Translations under genes and position numbers: made by a program
Shown: one piece after another, positions 25,026-33,655 of the stretch
Numbering within the stretch: position 1 is the stretch's first letter
Layout: each line of letters opens with the position of its first letter
From: Chlorobiota bacterium
GTDB taxonomy: Bacteria > Bacteroidota > Bacteroidia > Bacteroidales > Prolixibacteraceae
DNA length: 45,301 nucleotides
Direction: 5' to 3'
NCBI GenBank assembly: GCA_013152355.1
Contig: JAADGO010000055.1
Coordinates: forward strand, 1 to 45,301
Notes under the pieces: model-generated
The model's input: only the letters and a program-made list of their open reading frames with translations
Database searches by the model: none
Told to the model about the DNA's origin: nothing

Positions 25026-25934
25026 CTAAAAGTAGCCTTCCCTCTTTTTTTGTTCCATACTTCCCTCCTGGTCGAAATCAATAACACGGGTAGTGCGTTC
25101 CGACTTTGTGATGGTCATCATCTCTTCCACAATTTTCTCAATGGTGTCGGCTTCCGACTCAATAGCGCCGGTCAATGGGTAGCAACCCAATGTACGGAAC
25201 CTTACCATTTTCATCTCAGCTTTTGCCCTTACTTCTTCGGGCATCCTGTCGTCATCGGCTAAAATCAGGTTGCCGTCTACATTTACCACAGGCCTCATCT
25301 TTGCATAATACAATGGGACAATAGGGATGTTCTCGAGCCGGATATACTGCCATATATCCAATTCCGTCCAGTTTGAAATCGGGAATACCCTAATCGACTC
25401 ACCCTTATGCACTTTCGCATTGTAAATATTCCACAATTCGGGGCGTTGGTTTTTCGGGTCCCATTGATGGAACTTATCTCGGAACGAAAAGATACGTTCT
25501 TTAGCCCTCGATTTTTCTTCATCGCGCCTTGCCCCCCCAAAAGCGGCATCGAATTTATATTTATTTAACCCCTCCAAAAGAGCCTGGGTCTTCATTACAT
25601 CCGTATGTACCTTGCTTCCATGTGTAAAAGGGCCGATTCCTTTCTCAAAACCTTCTTTATTGTAATGTACTATCAAATCCCACCCTTTTTCTTTCGTATA
25701 TGATTCACGAAAATCAATCATCTCTTTGAATTTCCATTTTGAATCAATATGCATCAAAGGGAAAGGGACTTTACCGGGGTAAAATGCCTTCTCTGCAAGC
25801 CGTGCCATAACCGATGAATCTTTCCCAATGGAATAAAGCATTACCGGGTTTTCAAATTCGGCTGCAACTTCCCTGATAATGTGTATTGCTTCAGCTTCCA
25901 GCTCTCCGAGGTTAGTAAGACTGTAATCTTTCAT
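25026..25934 (-). CDS. cysD: Sulfate adenylyltransferase subunit 2
   Basis: 302 residues, the usual length. The PP-loop that binds ATP is [14 protein letters not shown] near residue 35; [42 protein letters not shown] and [13 protein letters not shown] are all family hallmarks, and the C-terminus holds [14 protein letters not shown] and [23 protein letters not shown]-like residues. With CysN it makes APS from sulfate and ATP. It is placed between the permease and cysNC. Confidence 0.97.
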   Translation of the reverse strand: MKDYSLTNLGELEAEAIHIIREVAAEFENPVMLYSIGKDSSVMARLAEKAFYPGKVPFPLMHIDSKWKFKEMIDFRESYTKEKGWDLIVHYNKEGFEKGIGPFTHGSKVHTDVMKTQALLEGLNKYKFDAAFGGARRDEEKSRAKERIFSFRDKFHQWDPKNQRPELWNIYNAKVHKGESIRVFPISNWTELDIWQYIRLENIPIVPLYYAKMRPVVNVDGNLILADDDRMPEEVRAKAEMKMVRFRTLGCYPLTGAIESEADTIEKIVEEMMTITKSERTTRVIDFDQEGSMEQKKREGYF

Positions 25935-26113
25935 ATTTTAATATCTATAAAGGTTGGCAAATATATCAAATTTTATTTGACACTCCTTACCGATTATGGT
26001 AGTAAAAGGCATATTTAAAATAGATTTTGCTTAGAAGCCTGCCAGATAAAGAAATATTTTGGAGAAACAAGAAATAACTTCGACTTATACATCATTTCAC
26101 ACATGACATGGCA

Positions 26114-27925
26114 CTAGAAACTCCAAAATACAGGTATCAGGATTACAGAAACTATAAATGCAATTAGATTCAGGGGCCACCCAATTTTTATGTAATCCCT
26201 AAACCGGTAATTCCCAATCCCTTGCACAATTAAATTTGTCTGATAACCTATTGGTGTTGAGAAACTTGCAGAGGCAGCAATAGCAATAGCTACAAAAAAT
26301 GGCTGCGGATTAACCCCCAGCTGGGTTGCTGCGGAGAGTGCAATGGGGAAAACCAGTGCAGCAGCAGCATTATTTGTGATTATCTCGGTAAATATAGTAG
26401 TTACTAAATAAATAGCAGCTAAAACCCCGACAGGACCCCATGCTTTGGCAAAATTAATCGTTGTCCTTGCAAGGGCATCGGCAGCACCCGAATTCTGCAT
26501 AGCTTTACTTAATGCAAATGCCGAAGCAATGGTAATCAGTATGTCCCAACTAATTACCTTTGTATACTTTTGGTGAGGCATTATCTTGAGCCATACCATA
26601 AGGATGGCTGCAATAGCCGCAAAATAAAACATATCGAATGTAACCTTCTTGCTCGATGGGAAGAACTCCCTGTTTCCAATGGTAGCCCCGACAATCATTA
26701 AAATCAGGATAATAAAGGCTGACCATTTTTTCCAGTTTTTCCCCAAATCTTTATGTTCTCCAATATAGGAGGTTAAATAAAATATTTTTGATTCCCCCCA
26801 GTTTTTAATAAAACGTTCGTTGGTCAACAAAACCAGGTTGTCGCCATCCTTCAGTATGAGGTTCCTTACATTTGAGGTGATCCGCTCACCATCGCGGTGC
26901 ACCGCAATAACAGCAGCCTGGTAATGGTCGAAGAAGTTAAAATCAACAATTGTACTCCCAATTCCCGGGAAACGGGGGGACAATACAGCCTCGTATTGCT
27001 TTAGCTCCGAGGTTGGGATCAATCCTTTTACCAGGTCAAGCCCTTGTAGCTCAACACTGTCGAGGCTAAGTATATACTCAAGGCTATCTGATTTCCCGGC
27101 AACTACTATCTTATCATTTGCCTGGATAGTGTGTTCCCCTTTTGCGGTATCAATAGCTTTCCCTCCCCTGTCGATTGAGTAAACCCAAAGGTTTTTTAAT
27201 TCGGCTAACCTGCCGTCAACTATTGTTTTCCCAATCAAATTGCTGTTTTTGGGTATGATAAGGTCGTAATAATACTCCTTAAAATCGACCCCGCGTGTGG
27301 TAAGTTTTATTTTCTTTCCAGGGAGCAGCATATTCCCGAAAATCGACATATATATAAACCCCAGTATGGCAATAAAAATACCTACACGCCCCAATTCAAA
27401 CATCCCGAAACCAGGTAATCCGTTATCAAGCATTAACCCGTGGACAACCAGGTTGGTCGATGTCCCTATTAATGTGCAAATGCCACCAAAAATGGTGGCA
27501 TAGGATAAAGGTATTAAGAATTTTTGTGAGGAAAGGTTTAATTTCTCCGCCCATTTTTTAATCATAGGGGCAAAAATAATCACTACAGGCGTATTGTTTA
27601 AAAAAGCTGAAAGTGCCGAAACGGGAATCATTATGCGAGGTAATAAGAATGTCATCCTCCCCCTTTTTTTAGGAAGGAAAGCCTGGGCAACCCTGTTAAG
27701 TGCCCCTGTTTGCCTGACACCTTCGCTTACCAGGAACAACAGGGCAATGGTGATCATCCCTTTATTGGAAAACCCGGCTACCGATTCATTAGCATTGATG
27801 ATACCAAAAGCCATCAGTATAGTTACAGCAGAAAAAAGCACCAAGCCGGGGCGCATTACTTCTTTTGCAAGGGCAATGATCATCAAACCAATTACCCCAC
27901 ATACTATATAGCCTTCTAATGTCAT
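26114..27925 (-). CDS. SLC13/DASS-family anion permease with two TrkA-C (RCK_C) domains
   Basis: 603 residues. Membrane helices at the N-terminus (about 1-200) and C-terminus (about 395-603) enclose a cytoplasmic part with two RCK_C domains (about 215-300 and 315-385). FLNNTPVVIIFAPM and TIFGGICTLIGTSTNLVVHG in the first half and ITNNAAAALVFPIA and STPIGYQTNLIVQG in the second are the paired SNT-type substrate motifs of this family. Members with central RCK_C domains are commonly sulfate transporters; position next to cysD and cysNC supports sulfate uptake. A sodium partner is likely but not provable here. Confidence 0.9.
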   Translation of the reverse strand: MTLEGYIVCGVIGLMIIALAKEVMRPGLVLFSAVTILMAFGIINANESVAGFSNKGMITIALLFLVSEGVRQTGALNRVAQAFLPKKRGRMTFLLPRIMIPVSALSAFLNNTPVVIIFAPMIKKWAEKLNLSSQKFLIPLSYATIFGGICTLIGTSTNLVVHGLMLDNGLPGFGMFELGRVGIFIAILGFIYMSIFGNMLLPGKKIKLTTRGVDFKEYYYDLIIPKNSNLIGKTIVDGRLAELKNLWVYSIDRGGKAIDTAKGEHTIQANDKIVVAGKSDSLEYILSLDSVELQGLDLVKGLIPTSELKQYEAVLSPRFPGIGSTIVDFNFFDHYQAAVIAVHRDGERITSNVRNLILKDGDNLVLLTNERFIKNWGESKIFYLTSYIGEHKDLGKNWKKWSAFIILILMIVGATIGNREFFPSSKKVTFDMFYFAAIAAILMVWLKIMPHQKYTKVISWDILITIASAFALSKAMQNSGAADALARTTINFAKAWGPVGVLAAIYLVTTIFTEIITNNAAAALVFPIALSAATQLGVNPQPFFVAIAIAASASFSTPIGYQTNLIVQGIGNYRFRDYIKIGWPLNLIAFIVSVILIPVFWSF

Positions 27926-28172
27926 TAAAAAGAAATATTAGTCACAAATTCTAAATGGTTTTGTAAATTCGAATCCCCCTTTTAGATACAGACTTCAAAA
28001 CTACAATATAAAGCTTTCCACTCAAATATTTTCTATTATTTTTATTAATTAGATTTTATTTTGTTTATTTCCAACAGAGTCTCAAAGCAATAAATAACTG
28101 GTACATATAAAAGTTAGGATTAAAGGCCTGTTTATATAGGTTTATTTTTTGCACCTAATTCTTTTTTAAAGA
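27926..28172. other. AT-rich intergenic region without a gene
   Basis: Lies between the divergent permease start and the tRNA promoter. It carries no convincing short gene or RNA. A weak TAGAATTTG on the minus strand may be part of the permease promoter. Confidence 0.5.
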
Positions 28173-28203
28173 TTTGGAGAAAAAAAAATAAATATTACTT
28201 TTG
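28173..28203 (+). promoter_or_regulatory. Consensus Bacteroidota promoter for tRNA-Lys
   Basis: TTTG at 28173-28176, a 19-base spacer, then TACTTTTG at 28196-28203. This matches the housekeeping sigma pattern TTTG-N19-TAnnTTTG exactly, 35 bases before the tRNA. Confidence 0.8.
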
Positions 28204-28238
28204 CACCCGCCTTTGAATAACAAAGGAGGTTCAAGGAT

Positions 28239-28311
28239 GACTCAGTAGCTCAGTTGGTAGAGCACATCCCTTTTAAGGATGGGGTCCTGGGTTCGAGACC
28301 CAGCTGAGTCA
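28239..28311 (+). tRNA. tRNA-Lys (anticodon TTT)
   Basis: A 73-base cloverleaf: acceptor GACTCAG pairing with CTGAGTC, D-arm GCTC-AGTTGGTA-GAGC, anticodon arm CATCC-CTTTTAA-GGATG giving anticodon TTT, T-arm CTGGG-TTCGAGA-CCCAG, discriminator A. The CCA end is not encoded. All stems are perfect. A terminator follows 25 bases downstream. Confidence 0.97.
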
Positions 28312-28335
28312 CTTAAGCGGAATTCATTCCACATC

Positions 28336-28376
28336 AATAGCACTTAAAACCGATGTTTTAAGTGCTATTTTTTTTT
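28336..28376 (+). terminator. Strong intrinsic terminator after tRNA-Lys
   Basis: A perfect 15-bp stem, AATAGCACTTAAAAC, loop CGAT, GTTTTAAGTGCTATT, running into a T-run. Confidence 0.93.
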
Positions 28377-28408
28377 ATAATTTTGAAATAAAACACAATA
28401 AATGTCGA

Positions 28409-28437
28409 TTGGGATCAACAAAAATAGCTTAAATTTG
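28409..28437 (+). promoter_or_regulatory. Promoter of the broken AAA ATPase gene
   Basis: TTG at 28409-28411, an 18-base spacer and TAAATTTG at 28430-28437. TGTCGATT (28403-28410) and AATCGACA (28446-28453) form an inverted repeat around it that could be an operator. The promoter seems preserved although the gene behind it is not. Confidence 0.55.
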
Positions 28438-28456
28438 TCGTATTAAATCGACAGAA

Positions 28457-29255
28457 ATGAATACTTTATTTGAGTAGAAGAGTTGTAAGTTATATGTTAG
28501 CGGGGCTATCATTTCGGGAATTCTTACAGTTTACCAACCATGCAGAATTCGAAATAATTAGCGTAGCAGAAATTATTAAAAATCATCGTGACTTAAGCCG
28601 GATGATTAGCGATAAATTAAGGCCACTCCCTGCATTTCGTAAATATTTGGACGTTGGTTATTTGCCGATTTTTATTGAAGGGGAAGACTCCTATCTCTTA
28701 AAATTGAACCAGATAATAAATACAATTATAGATTCTGATTTAGCATATATAGTCTCATATAATTCAGGTACAGCTAACAAGGTTAAAAGATTATTAGGAG
28801 TAATTGCTGAGTCCGTTCCTTTTAAACCAAATATTGCTGCGCTTGCCAGAAAACTGGATTTAAGCCGCGATAGCGTTTATCAATACATATATCAATTAAA
28901 AAATGCCAGATTGTTAAATACCTTAAGTTCGGGAGGTAAAGGAGTCTCAACTTTGCAAAAACCTGACAAAATTTATTTGGAAAATACAAATCTTGCCTTT
29001 GCACTTAAAGAGCAGCCTGATATAGGAAATATCAGGGAAACATTTGTTTTGAATCAATTACTCAATGCAGGTATGGAAGTCAATTCTCCGAATGCAGGAG
29101 ATTTTACCATTGATGAGTTAACCATAGAGGTTGGAGGAAGAAGTAAAAATACCTCTCAGGTAAAACATTTGGATAATTATTTGATTGCATCTGATAATAT
29201 TGAAACAGGAGGGGGAAATAAGGTCCCTATCTGGTTATTTGGTTTTTTATATTGA
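28457..29255 (+). pseudogene. AAA ATPase/DUF4143 family gene, internally deleted
   Basis: The open frame from 28470 (262 codons) is the C-terminal half of the bacterial AAA_14/DUF4143 family: SRRVVSYMLAGLSFREFL at the end of the ATPase domain, then the DUF4143 part with NIAALARKLDLSRDSVYQY (a winged-helix-like stretch), NIRETFVLNQL, EVGGRSK and the usual end PIWLFGFLY. The P-loop, Walker B and sensor motifs are missing. At 28457 an ATG followed by N-T-L-F-E and a TAG stop looks like the original N-terminus, with promoter, so about 200 internal codons were lost with a frame change at TTTGAGTAG. A start at TTG 28470 could still give a truncated protein, but not an ATPase. Confidence 0.8.
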
Positions 29256-29273
29256 AGTTGTTTAAAGTTAAAG
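29254..29273 (+). repeat. Solo copy of the palindromic-element arm
   Basis: GAAGTTGTTTAAAGTTAAAG matches 2460-2479 over all 20 bases, but the second arm is absent. It begins inside the stop codon of the broken AAA gene, so that gene's end coincides with the repeat. Confidence 0.65.
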
Positions 29274-29285
29274 TGTATTACAGAG

Positions 29286-30080
29286 CTATTTTGTATATAC
29301 TTTAAAGCCCTTATACATTGCAGAGCGGGTATACATGTGCCTTAGCCCAACCCGTCCCCCGGTAACAGGCGGGAAATTTGTAATATCCCATGAAAATAGT
29401 TTTGAAACACCCTGCCCTTCGACCTTAAAATAGAGTTTTTTATTTGTCTTAATAACTGTGATCTTATAGCTTACCCCCGGGACAAATAATCCTGTATCAA
29501 AACTTGCAGGTGGTATCTCCGTTGTTGTGGAAAACTTTTGCCCCGGAACTACCGGGTACTTACGTGCTCTTATATAATCTATGTGGCCAGGGCCATCATT
29601 ACCATAAGCAGCATAACTAATATGCAGTGCATTCATATTCTGATAATAGGTTTTCATGTATGGAATTATCCTTAAATTATTCCATTCGGATATATCTTTT
29701 GAATATGGGCCTATGCCGGTTCCTGTTGCCTGGATATATAATATATTTACTCTTTTGGTACGGGTATCTGTCCTTGTATACTGGTATTCTATTTTGATAT
29801 CCCCTTTAAATGAATCTTTTGTCCAAAGTACGGCATGGCAGGCATCATCTCCATCTACCGAACCAGCACTAAAGACCATGCCATCTTTGGTATTGGTAAC
29901 CTCAGCACGGAGGCCATCCAGGAACCATTTTGACTTCCAATTCCTGGTACAATTATCTTTAAATTCTAAGTGCCATTCTTTTAATCGATTCAGTTTCTCA
30001 AAGTCACTTTCATTTACATCCTGCCCAAACAATGCAGTTGAAGCAAATAAAATAAAAATAAAAAGCCTAATTCTTTTCAT
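29286..30080 (-). CDS. Secreted DUF1961-like (YesU-type) lectin-fold protein
   Basis: 264 residues with a signal peptide (MKRIRLFIFILFASTALFG). The rest looks like a concanavalin-type beta-sandwich: WFLDGLRAEVTNTKDGMVFSAG, DDACHAVLWTKDSFKGDI, NILYIQATGTG and the closing GGRVGLRHMYTRSAMYKGFKVYTK. This fits DUF1961, whose Bacillus member YesU lies among rhamnogalacturonan-use genes, so a glycan-binding or hydrolytic role is possible; no catalytic residues can be named. It begins 69 bases after aroC on the same strand. Assigned from pattern memory only. Confidence 0.65.
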   Translation of the reverse strand: MKRIRLFIFILFASTALFGQDVNESDFEKLNRLKEWHLEFKDNCTRNWKSKWFLDGLRAEVTNTKDGMVFSAGSVDGDDACHAVLWTKDSFKGDIKIEYQYTRTDTRTKRVNILYIQATGTGIGPYSKDISEWNNLRIIPYMKTYYQNMNALHISYAAYGNDGPGHIDYIRARKYPVVPGQKFSTTTEIPPASFDTGLFVPGVSYKITVIKTNKKLYFKVEGQGVSKLFSWDITNFPPVTGGRVGLRHMYTRSAMYKGFKVYTK

Positions 30081-30149
30081 AGTTTATAATATTCATTTAA
30101 GGATACTACATCAGAAGAACTGCATAAAGCACAAACCTGTTTGCCTCCG

Positions 30150-31218
30150 TTATAACTTACTTATTTTATTTAATAAATAATGGTCGACTAACACCATTGC
30201 TGCCATAGCCTCAACAATCGGGACTGCCCGGGGCAAAACACATGAGTCATGCCTTCCTTTCGGGTCAATAACAACCTCCTCCCCCCGAACATCTACTGTT
30301 TGTTGTTTTTTCAATAAAGTGGCGATTGGCTTAAACGCTACGTTAAAATAAATATCTTCGCCGTTTGAGATACCTCCCTGAATGCCTCCCGAATTATTAG
30401 TTTTGGTACGGATCCCTTTATCCGAGCGTATAAATATGTCATTATGTTCGGAGCCGCTTAATTTTGTACCGGAGAATCCCGACCCATATTCAAACCCTTT
30501 AACGGCATTAATACCCAGCATGGCATGCCCCGGCATGCAACTTGCCAAATACAGGTTCGCCCCACCCGGCAGGCACTCCGCTTGCCACACAGGTAATCAC
30601 CCCGCCAACCGTATCGTGGTTACGGCCTGCCTCTTCTATCCTGGAAATCATTTTCTCAGCAGTTAGCGGGTCGGGGCAACGCACAATGGTATCTTCAGTT
30701 TTCGAAAGGTCTAATTCAGTATATGGCTTATCCACCCCTATTTCGCCTACCCGGGCCACAAATGCACTAATGGTTATACCCAGCTGTTGTAAAATTAGTT
30801 TAGCAATAGCCCCTGCCACTACACGGGCTATGGTTTCCCTCGCAGACGACCTGCCTCCTCCCCTATGGTCGCGCGTACCATATTTGGCGGTGTATGTATA
30901 ATCTGCATGTGACGGGCGGAAAATATTTTTGAGGTTATCATAATCTTTTGAGTGCTGATCTTTGTTCCATACGGCAAAAGCAATGGGCGTACCCTGTGTT
31001 TTCCCTTCAAAAATACCCGACAGGAACTCTACCGAATCAGGTTCTTTCCGCTGAGTCGTAATTTTCGACTGCCCGGGTTTCCTCCTGCTTAGTTCATTCT
31101 GAATGAAACCCAGGTCTATTACTACCCCGGCGGGGCATCCGTCAATGATGCCGCCTATCCCTTTGCCATGCGATTCTCCAAAAGAAGTTAACCTGTAAAG
31201 CCTTCCAAATGTATTCAT
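30150..31218 (-). pseudogene. aroC: Chorismate synthase, frameshifted
   Basis: Makes chorismate from EPSP, the last step of the shikimate pathway. Two frames make up the gene. The first (31218 to about 30535) holds [18 protein letters not shown], the FMN/EPSP residues RPSHADYTY and [10 protein letters not shown], and runs to [10 protein letters not shown]. The second carries on at [31 protein letters not shown] and [20 protein letters not shown] to the stop at 30150. Between LHA and AMLG there are 7 bases where relatives have 12, a net loss of 5. The break sits in a direct repeat (GGCATGC at 30522-30528 and 30532-30538), a place prone to slippage or assembly error. If real, the enzyme is lost. 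Everything else is intact. Confidence 0.88.
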
Positions 31219-31219
31219 A

Positions 31220-31267
31220 TAATAAAAAAACCTCGTTACCTTTCATCAATAAAAAGAAAACGAGGTT
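31220..31267 (-). terminator. Terminator between the isomerase gene and aroC
   Basis: On the minus strand AACCTCGTT pairs with AACGAGGTT across a 21-base loop and runs into a T-run. It follows the isomerase gene and precedes aroC, separating the two transcripts. Confidence 0.75.
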
Positions 31268-31304
31268 AATGTAATTAAAATGGGTTAAATATCAAAATTT
31301 CCTT

Positions 31305-31850
31305 TTAGCAGCTACATCCGCACCCCATTGAACTATCGTCAGGGCAACAGCCTTCATCGCTGCAACCGCCTGAAAGAACCTGGGCAATCTCCTCGTCTGA
31401 GGCATCGCGTACTTCAACCACCGAACCTTTAAAATACAAATCTTCACCAGCCAACGGATGGTTAAAATCCATTTTTACGGTTTCATCGTTTACTTCCAGC
31501 ACTAATCCATTCAAGCGTTGCCCGTCATTACTCATCATTGGTACGGCACTACCAACTTTTACCAGTTCGTCATCGAATTTCCCGTCTGCCAGGAATACAT
31601 GTTTTGGCAGTTCGACAATTGCATCGTTGTTCAGTTCGCCATAAGCTTCATTCTTTGATAGCTTTATCTCAAACTCATCGCCTTGTTTATATCCCGAAAG
31701 GTATTCTTCAAATTTTGGCAGCATAACACCTGCGCCAAATAAAAACTGAAGCGGGTTTTCCAGTGTTGCCTGTTCAATCAGTTCTCCCTGGCTATCGTCA
31801 ATTTGCAGGTCGTAAGTTACAACGACCATTTTATTTTTAGTGATTTTCAT
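31305..31850 (-). CDS. FKBP-type peptidyl-prolyl isomerase, SlyD-like with Cys-rich tail
   Basis: About 181 residues. The FKBP domain (YDLQIDDSQGELIEQA, PLQFLFGAGVMLPKFEEYLSG) is interrupted by the insert-in-flap domain (about 65-125) that gives SlyD its chaperone activity, and closes with MDFNHPLAGEDLYF. Relatives often end in a His-rich metal tail; here the last 20 residues carry seven cysteines (GGCSDEGCC, MGCGCSC), which should bind metal. I prefer ATG 31850 because GGAGG lies 11 bases before it and MKITKNK is the usual start; ATG 31868 adds six residues. The protein folds proline-containing clients and may handle nickel or similar ions. Confidence 0.92.
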   Translation of the reverse strand: MKITKNKMVVVTYDLQIDDSQGELIEQATLENPLQFLFGAGVMLPKFEEYLSGYKQGDEFEIKLSKNEAYGELNNDAIVELPKHVFLADGKFDDELVKVGSAVPMMSNDGQRLNGLVLEVNDETVKMDFNHPLAGEDLYFKGSVVEVRDASDEEIAQVLSGGCSDEGCCPDDSSMGCGCSC

Positions 31851-32114
31851 TTTTTCAGTAACCTCCATTATTTATCTTTCTTTTTTGACCGGTTATATGG
31901 TACAATTTATCTGCAAAGAAACGATTTTACACGAATCAAACAAAACACTTTTTTGCCTTTTTTCAGATACAGGTAGGGTTTCCCCTTAGCAAAAATCAGA
32001 TTACCCCCTATTCAGGGCGTAGCCATATTATAGTAACTTTATTCCTAATTATTTGATAAACATTGCATTAAAATCATTAGATTTGTTACAACGTGCACCT
32101 TGTTTTTTTGGATT

Positions 32115-32690
32115 ATGAGAAGAAGACTGTCAATAGGTTTAACAATTATTTTCATTGTATTCACATTGAGGGTACAGTCGCAGAGTGGGCAATCGCAAGG
32201 GCACGGGCTCACCATAAGCATACCTGAGGTAGTCATGCTTGGCCTTGAAGCAACCAGTTCAAAATCGATAGTACTTAATCCTGAGTCACCCAATACAGCA
32301 GGCCTTGCACTGGATTTCGCCAATTCTCACAATAGCGATTTATGGATTAATTATTCATCTATAACCGATGGGGGGGCAGGCCATTTACGGTCGGTTACAG
32401 TTGCAGTCACAGGCCCTATCCCTAAAGGGGTAGACTTAAAAGTTTCGGCATCGCACGATGCCGGTAAAGGAAAGGGGGCAGTAGGTGTACCTTTAGGCCA
32501 GGTTATTTTATCAGCAGAAGCACAGAATATTATTACAGGTATCGGCAGTTGCTACACAGGGGCCGGCGTAAACAACGGCCACCGGCTGACCTACTCGCTG
32601 GAATTAAAAGACCCGGATAGTTATGCCGCGCTGGATTATGGTGGGTCGACAGGCTTAACAGTTATATATACGCTAACAGATAGTAAATAA
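32115..32690 (+). CDS. Secreted pilin-like protein A (candidate fibre subunit)
   Basis: About 191 residues, start at ATG 32115 rather than the upstream TTG. Signal peptide MRRRLSIGLTIIFIVFTLRVQSQ. The mature part looks all-beta and is clearly homologous to the gene at 36398: IPEV, LWINYSS, RSVTV, the run DAGKGKGAVGVPLGQV, and IITGIGSCYTGAGVNNGH, ending in the strand LTVIYTLTD. A single cysteine is conserved in CYTG. Neither protein matches a family I can name. With a chaperone and an usher-like barrel next to it, a role as exported surface subunit, with its last strand or first strand used for subunit-to-subunit pairing, is my inference. It lies 158 bases before the chaperone gene. Confidence 0.7.
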   Translation: MRRRLSIGLTIIFIVFTLRVQSQSGQSQGHGLTISIPEVVMLGLEATSSKSIVLNPESPNTAGLALDFANSHNSDLWINYSSITDGGAGHLRSVTVAVTGPIPKGVDLKVSASHDAGKGKGAVGVPLGQVILSAEAQNIITGIGSCYTGAGVNNGHRLTYSLELKDPDSYAALDYGGSTGLTVIYTLTDSK

Positions 32691-32848
32691 CAACCTCCCC
32701 TTGATAACGTTTTTATATCATTTCACTTTTTTACATCAATAAGAAAAATATATTTTTTATATTTCGCATTGTAATGCCAAACAATCTATAAATAGATAAA
32801 GGTTTGTGATTTAGCTATTTAATAACAACTTCATAAATAAACAAACAA

Positions 32849-33655
32849 ATGCAGATTCGGAATAGTTTTATCGTAGCAATGCTAATTTGCTTTTTAGGCA
32901 TCTCAGACCTTGCCTGGGGGAAAATATTAATCTTAAACGGGCTTACTCACGAATACCAGGCTTTGCAGGGCGAAGTGAGGAAGGGAACAATTGAACTAAA
33001 GAATATCTCGGAAAAAGAACAATCGGTACAAATTTACCAGAAAGATTTCTGGTATTCATATACAGGCGAAAGCAAACACGATGCCCCCGGCACCCTGGAA
33101 AGGTCGAATGCCAACTGGCTAAATATAAATCCTCAATTTGTCACACTCCAACCCAACGAAACTTCTTTGATTGAATACCAGTTAACAATACCCACTAATG
33201 ATTCGCTTATCGGCACCTATTGGAGTGTTATCATGGTTGAAGGCATTACCCCCCCCGATACCAGTACAGTTAAAACAGGGATTAAAATAAACACAGTTGT
33301 CAGGTATGCTGTACAAATTATCGCCAATATTGGTGACACGGGTAAACGTAATATGCAATTTATAAATTTCAACCTGGCAAGGCAGGATTCCATAACAACC
33401 CTACAGGTGGCTTTTAAAAATACGGGGGAACGGATATTAAGGCCTGAAATGGGGATAGAAGTATTTGATTCGAACGGAGAATCGCTAGGGGTATTTAAAG
33501 CCGACAGGAGGAAGATTTACCCGGGTACATCAGCTATTGTTGAGTTAAATCTATCATCGCTCCCCGTTGGTAAATACTCAGGGGTGCTGATTGCCGATTG
33601 CAGTGAGGATTACGCATTTGGCACCAATGTGAACCTCGAAATCAAGAATGAATAA
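32849..33655 (+). CDS. PapD-like periplasmic chaperone (candidate)
   Basis: 268 residues with a signal peptide (about 1-24). Two Ig-like domains can be seen: residues 25-150, with repeated alternating strands such as GEVRKGTIELKNISEKEQSVQIYQ and the P-x-E-x-x-x-I-E-Y-Q-L-T-I-P run typical of the first domain of pilus chaperones, and 150-268, with TTLQVAFKNTGERILRPEMGIEV and SSLPVGKYSGVLIADC. Layout and length fit chaperones of the PapD/DUF916-like type rather than an enzyme. It should cap subunits in the periplasm until handed to the barrel protein encoded right behind; the two genes overlap by 8 bases, which implies tight coupling. Conserved chaperone Arg/Lys pair not confirmed. Confidence 0.65.
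   Translation: MQIRNSFIVAMLICFLGISDLAWGKILILNGLTHEYQALQGEVRKGTIELKNISEKEQSVQIYQKDFWYSYTGESKHDAPGTLERSNANWLNINPQFVTLQPNETSLIEYQLTIPTNDSLIGTYWSVIMVEGITPPDTSTVKTGIKINTVVRYAVQIIANIGDTGKRNMQFINFNLARQDSITTLQVAFKNTGERILRPEMGIEVFDSNGESLGVFKADRRKIYPGTSAIVELNLSSLPVGKYSGVLIADCSEDYAFGTNVNLEIKNE

Noticed and set aside
24897-25262. 121-residue plus-strand frame
   Set aside because: It lies across the cysNC/cysD gap and the cysD end in reverse; cysD is unmistakable.
28239-28457. Integration site (attL/attR) at the tRNA-Lys 3' end
   Set aside because: No second copy of the tRNA tail was found downstream in the window, and no integrase gene.
29656-30180. 174-residue plus-strand frame over the DUF1961 gene
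   Set aside because: Antisense to a signal-peptide-bearing conserved protein, with no recognisable content.
30508-30590. Programmed frameshift in aroC
   Set aside because: There is no slippery heptamer plus knot in the usual layout, and five bases are missing compared with the family, so an error or mutation is likelier.
32100-32114. TTG start for the first pilin-like protein
   Set aside because: The ATG at 32115 gives a normal signal peptide starting with basic residues.
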